From assembly GCA_903928495.1 (NCBI GenBank), contig CAIYQZ010000030.1, forward strand, positions 62,001 to 126,000: 64,000 nucleotides of DNA. Direction: 5' to 3'. The notes beneath the pieces are model-generated. The model saw nothing but the letters and a program-made list of their open reading frames with translations, searched no databases and had not been told where the DNA came from. Position numbers and translations under genes: made by a program. Within the stretch, counting starts at the first letter, position 1; the number at the start of each line of letters is the position of its first letter. Origin of the DNA: an uncultured bacterium. Its GTDB lineage: Bacteria; Pseudomonadota; Gammaproteobacteria; Burkholderiales; Burkholderiaceae_C. Below, piece after piece: positions 61,323 to 64,000 of this stretch.

Positions 61323-61339
61323 ATAGGCTGCCGCACCGG

Positions 61340-62335
61340 TCAAGCCGCCGCCCTCAGCACATAACCGACCCGGGGAAAGTGCACCCGCACGGTGCCAGCC
61401 CGCTCGTCGTGCCGCTCCAGCGTGTAGCGGGTGCGGGTGGCTGCGAGCAGTGTGCCTTCGGTCGCCTCCTGACCAAAGCTCTCGGCAGCCACGGTGACAC
61501 GGCTGCCCAAAGGCAAACCGTGGTCGTCCTGAAACACCTCGTCCCGGCCGAAAATAGCTTGATCAAAACGGGCTCCAGCGCTTGATGCACTTGCACTGTC
61601 AGCTATGGCTTCTGTGCTGTTGCTTTTGACCATGTTGCCGTGGCCAATGGCTTTCATGCGGGCCAGCCAGGCCCCCACGGCGGGCGTGGCCTCCAGAATG
61701 TGGGCCACAGCGGGCACGCGCTGCTGGGTGAACCACAGCGGGTGGTAGGCGGCAAAGTCGGCCAGGCTGGCCGCTGTGCCCAGCAGGTACGGCGCGTTGC
61801 CTGCGCCTGCCTCACTGGCCTCGTGGAGCATGTCGGCCAGTCGGCGCAAAAAGCTCTTGTAGGCACTGGTGGCGTCTGCGGGGCGCACCCGGGTCATGCC
61901 GGTGGACATGGCGGCGCGGTCGGCCCCAAAAGCCTTGATGGCATCGGGCGGTGCACCTTCAAACAGCTGCTGCATGCCCGCTGGCTGAAAGTTGTAGCCC
62001 ATGGCCACCCAGAACAACTGGTGGTCCGCCCACTGGGCCACCACGCGGTTGAGGCCGCGCTGGCCATGCGGGAAGAACGCCGGCGCAGCGGGCGCAGGGG
62101 CGAGGTGCTCCAGCACATCGGCCATCAGGCCGGTATCGCAGAACACGTCGTTGCCCACTTGCAGCAAGGGCACCCTGCGGTAGCCACCGGTCAGGGCCAC
62201 CACGTCGGGCTTGGGCATGACAGAAGGCACGATGACCGACTGCCACGTCAGCCGCTTGTGCCCCAGCATCAGCCGTGCCTTTTCGGCAAACGGCGACATG
62301 GGGTAGTGGTGCAGGTAAATGGTGGGCACAGCCAT
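61340..62335 (-). CDS. Glutathione S-transferase family protein with repeat-derived insert
   Basis: Encodes 331 aa. Thioredoxin-like N-terminal domain (IYLHHYPMSPFAEKARLML, RRVPLLQVG) and a helical domain to about 235 (LADFAAYHPLWF). The C-terminal extension of about 90 residues forms a predicted beta domain (LGSRVTVAAESFGQEATEGTL). The joint between them, residues about 243-261, lies in a copy of the dispersed repeat (61553-61607). Reaction unknown. Confidence 0.85.
   Translation of the reverse strand: MAVPTIYLHHYPMSPFAEKARLMLGHKRLTWQSVIVPSVMPKPDVVALTGGYRRVPLLQVGNDVFCDTGLMADVLEHLAPAPAAPAFFPHGQRGLNRVVAQWADHQLFWVAMGYNFQPAGMQQLFEGAPPDAIKAFGADRAAMSTGMTRVRPADATSAYKSFLRRLADMLHEASEAGAGNAPYLLGTAASLADFAAYHPLWFTQQRVPAVAHILEATPAVGAWLARMKAIGHGNMVKSNSTEAIADSASASSAGARFDQAIFGRDEVFQDDHGLPLGSRVTVAAESFGQEATEGTLLAATRTRYTLERHDERAGTVRVHFPRVGYVLRAAA
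61553..61607 (-). repeat. Dispersed repeat copy F, in frame inside the GST gene
   Basis: On the minus strand it reads ATAGCTGACAGTGC...CATCAAGCGCTGGAGCC...TTTTGATCAAGCTAT, with ATAGCT/AGCTAT at its ends. It encodes IADSASASSAGARFDQAI. Confidence 0.75.
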
Positions 62336-62346
62336 GGCGCACTCCG

Positions 62347-63363
62347 TCAGACGAGTTTGACCAACTGCTTGCCGAAGTTCTTGCCTTTCAGCAAGCCCAG
62401 AAACGCCTCGGGTGCGGCCTCAATGCCTTGGGCGACGGTTTCGCGCGGGCGCAGCTTGCCGGTGGCCACCAGGGTCCCCAGCTCGGTCAGGGCTTCGGGC
62501 CACACCTCCATGTGTTCGCTGACGATGAAGCCCTCCACCTTCATGCGGTTGACCAGGATCAGCGCGGGGTTGGTCATGGGCAGGGGTGCGCCGTTGTAGC
62601 CCGCAATCATTCCGCACACCGCAATGCGCGCGAAGGCGTTGGTGCGCACCAGCACGGCGTCCATCACCATGCCGCCCACGTTTTCAAAGTAGCCGTCGAT
62701 GCCATCGGGGCAGACGGTTTTCAGGGCTTTGGACAGGCTGATGTAGTCGGCGTGTTCCTTGTAGTCCACGCAGGCGTCAAAGCCCAGCTCGTTCACGGCA
62801 TAGGCACATTTGTCCGGCCCACCGGCAATGCCCACCACGCGGCAGCCACGCGCTTTGGCCAGCGCGGCAAAGGCGCTGCCCACGGCACCTGTGGCAGCAC
62901 TCACCACCACGGTTTCGCCCGCCTTGGGGGCGATGATTTTCACCAGCCCGTACCAGGCCGTCACGCCGGGCATGCCCACCGCGCCCAGGTAGTGGCTCAG
63001 CGGCACGTGGGTGGTGTCCACCTTGCGCAGGCTGCCGGGCACGTTGGCGTCGACCACGCTGTATTCCTGCCAGCCGCCCATGCCAACCACCTTGTCACCC
63101 ACGGCCAGCTTGGTGTGGCGGCTTTCGACCACCTCGCCCACGGTGCCGCCGATCATCACCTGGCCCAGAGGTTGTGCCGCGGCATAGCTCTTGCTGTCGT
63201 TCATGCGGCCGCGCATGTAGGGGTCCAGGCTGAGGTAATGGTGGCGCACCAGCACCTGGCCCTCGGCCAGTGCTGGGGTGTCAGTGGAGACAAGCTTGAA
63301 GTTGGTGGCCACGGCTTCGCCCACGGGGCAGTTGTCGAGCACGATTTGGCGGTTTTGGGGCAT
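62347..63363 (-). CDS. NADP-dependent oxidoreductase, CurA-like MDR family
   Basis: Encodes 338 aa from ATG 63363 (MPQNRQIVLDN). Zinc-independent medium-chain reductase: LSLDPYMRGRM, VSAATGAVGS, the cofactor loop and DGIDGYFENVGG. Related to leukotriene B4 dehydrogenase and curcumin/alkenal reductases. It starts 12 bases upstream of the GST gene on the same strand. Confidence 0.92.
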   Translation of the reverse strand: MPQNRQIVLDNCPVGEAVATNFKLVSTDTPALAEGQVLVRHHYLSLDPYMRGRMNDSKSYAAAQPLGQVMIGGTVGEVVESRHTKLAVGDKVVGMGGWQEYSVVDANVPGSLRKVDTTHVPLSHYLGAVGMPGVTAWYGLVKIIAPKAGETVVVSAATGAVGSAFAALAKARGCRVVGIAGGPDKCAYAVNELGFDACVDYKEHADYISLSKALKTVCPDGIDGYFENVGGMVMDAVLVRTNAFARIAVCGMIAGYNGAPLPMTNPALILVNRMKVEGFIVSEHMEVWPEALTELGTLVATGKLRPRETVAQGIEAAPEAFLGLLKGKNFGKQLVKLV

Positions 63364-63392
63364 GGAACAGTCTCGGTTGGGTGTCAAACAAT

Positions 63393-63438
63393 GAATAGCG
63401 AACTATTCAATAAAGATAAGCGGTAGGTGCCAAGTTGA
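63393..63438 (+). repeat. Dispersed intergenic repeat, copy G
   Basis: GAATAGCGAACTATTCAATAAAGATAAGCGGTAGGTGCC in the gap between the oxidoreductase and the thioesterase gene. It has diverged from the other copies but keeps AAGCGGTAGG. Confidence 0.6.
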
Positions 63439-63446
63439 ATGAATAT

Positions 63447-63896
63447 TCAATCGGTGGGTGGCGAGTTCAACGTGTTCACGCTGCGCCGGCCGGTGGCCAG
63501 ACGCGGCACGTACTTGAAGGTGGCAGTGGCATGGGCGCACAAGCGCCCGCGCGCGTCGAGCACACTGCCCTCTGTGAAGGCCATGGTCATGGTGCGGTGC
63601 AGCAGCCGGCCCTTGGCCAGCAATGCACCTCCGTCGCCTCGCATGGCCTGCATGAAGCTGGTTTTCATTTCAATGGTGACGCAGCCCATGTCGGCTTCAG
63701 CACCGCTGAGCACGCTGCGAGCCGCATGGGCCATGACCACATCCAACAGCGCCATGCTGGCGCCGCCATGCACCACGCTGAACGAGTTCAGGTGTTCAGG
63801 CCGCGCGGCAAACCGGATGTCGGCCTCGCCCCCCTCAAAACGCAGCAGCTCGAAGCCGAGGTGTTCAACAAAGGGAATGTGGATGGGGAAAGTCAT
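63447..63896 (-). CDS. PaaI-type thioesterase
   Basis: Encodes 149 aa. Hotdog fold with the PaaI motif VVHGGASMALLDVVMA and IEMKTSFMQAM. It hydrolyses acyl- or aryl-acyl-CoA esters. It follows the SDR gene (stop at 63926) by 29 bases, so the genes 63.9-60 kb may form one transcript. Confidence 0.9.
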   Translation of the reverse strand: MTFPIHIPFVEHLGFELLRFEGGEADIRFAARPEHLNSFSVVHGGASMALLDVVMAHAARSVLSGAEADMGCVTIEMKTSFMQAMRGDGGALLAKGRLLHRTMTMAFTEGSVLDARGRLCAHATATFKYVPRLATGRRSVNTLNSPPTD

Positions 63897-63925
63897 GCGG
63901 GCATCTTCGCCTGTTCAGAGGTGTG

Positions 63926-64000
63926 TCAGCCGCCGATCAGGGCACTCACGCCGCCGTCCACCGCCAGCCACTGACCGGTGATGTGTTTGCCCGCATCGGA
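63926..64000 (-). CDS. SDR oxidoreductase, C-terminal end only
   Basis: The last 24 codons of a gene that starts outside the window: SDAGKHITGQWLAVDGGVSA followed by LIGG and a stop. The ITGQ-x-x-x-VDGG pattern is the C-terminus of classical short-chain dehydrogenases. Confidence 0.8.
   Translation of the reverse strand, partial: SDAGKHITGQWLAVDGGVSALIGG

Noticed and set aside
1-64000. tRNA, rRNA, CRISPR or integron features
   Set aside because: No cloverleaf-like gene, regularly spaced repeats or integrase-attC structures were seen; nearly all gaps between genes are shorter than 200 bases.

Overview
The window looks like a chromosomal segment of a GC-rich betaproteobacterium of the order Burkholderiales, most likely family Comamonadaceae. 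The grounds are gene content and order (hom-thrC-mobB-moeA-moaD-moaE, rpsF-priB-rpsR-rplI followed by dnaB, and mltG-tmk-holB-pilZ-tatD), high GC, and a dispersed short repeat with an 'ATAGCT...CAAGCG(C/G)(T/C)AGAGGC' signature that I associate with this family. No rRNA, tRNA or CRISPR array was recognised. All calls come from reading the sequence; no database search was run.

Layout. 1-5.1 kb: the end of mnmH/selU, the divergent tesA / YbbA-type ABC pair, rlmB, a two-subunit chromate transporter and a FabG-like reductase. 5.2-11.9 kb: a 6,724-bp filamentous (inovirus) prophage inserted by Xer recombination at a dif-type site. Its main operon runs on the minus strand in the order 114-aa ORF, Rep, putative ssDNA-binding protein, acidic CxxC protein, major coat protein, 92-aa membrane protein, a 22-aa ORF, TspB/pIII-like adsorption protein, pVI-like DUF2523, Zot/pI, a hairpin-rich noncoding region, and a 97-aa possible cargo gene. 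A divergent HTH regulator lies at the right end, and its last codons are inside the dif site. 12-31 kb: DUF3141 hydrolase with FabI, molybdenum-cofactor genes, threonine synthesis, an aminotransferase, peroxiredoxin, PIN-PhoH ATPase, zinc peptidase, dnaB and the S6/PriB/S18/L9 operon. 31-36 kb: the tightly overlapping operon mltG-tmk-holB-pilZ-tatD-ankyrin. 36-45 kb: housekeeping and stress enzymes, a second-type signal peptidase, a thioesterase-acetyltransferase fusion, a 7TM diguanylate cyclase, a carboxylesterase, an Fe-alcohol dehydrogenase and a patatin. 45-60 kb: a signalling block of two tandem HDOD proteins, tex, a four-gene overlapping cascade (six-PAS kinase, membrane kinase, REC, REC-EAL), a hybrid kinase and a PAS-PAS-GGDEF gene split by an out-of-frame T8 tract. 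60-64 kb: a reductase, ElaA-type GNAT, GST, quinone-oxidoreductase-like enzyme, PaaI thioesterase and the end of an SDR.

How parts work together. The dif site suggests the window lies at a replication terminus. The long run of minus-strand housekeeping genes to the right of it fits a fork arriving from the right. The prophage carries no integrase or secretin gene and appears to depend on host XerCD and a host outer-membrane channel. The 40-60 kb region is rich in cyclic-di-GMP enzymes and sensor kinases, with a PilZ protein at 33 kb as a possible receptor.

Most distinctive observations: (1) prophage insertion changes the C-terminus of the phage regulator; (2) a 43-bp hairpin repeat supplies the stop codon of two consecutive phage genes; (3) copies of the dispersed intergenic repeat lie in frame inside tex and a GST gene; (4) a T8 tract splits a diguanylate cyclase gene, with a TGATG junction that could permit reinitiation.
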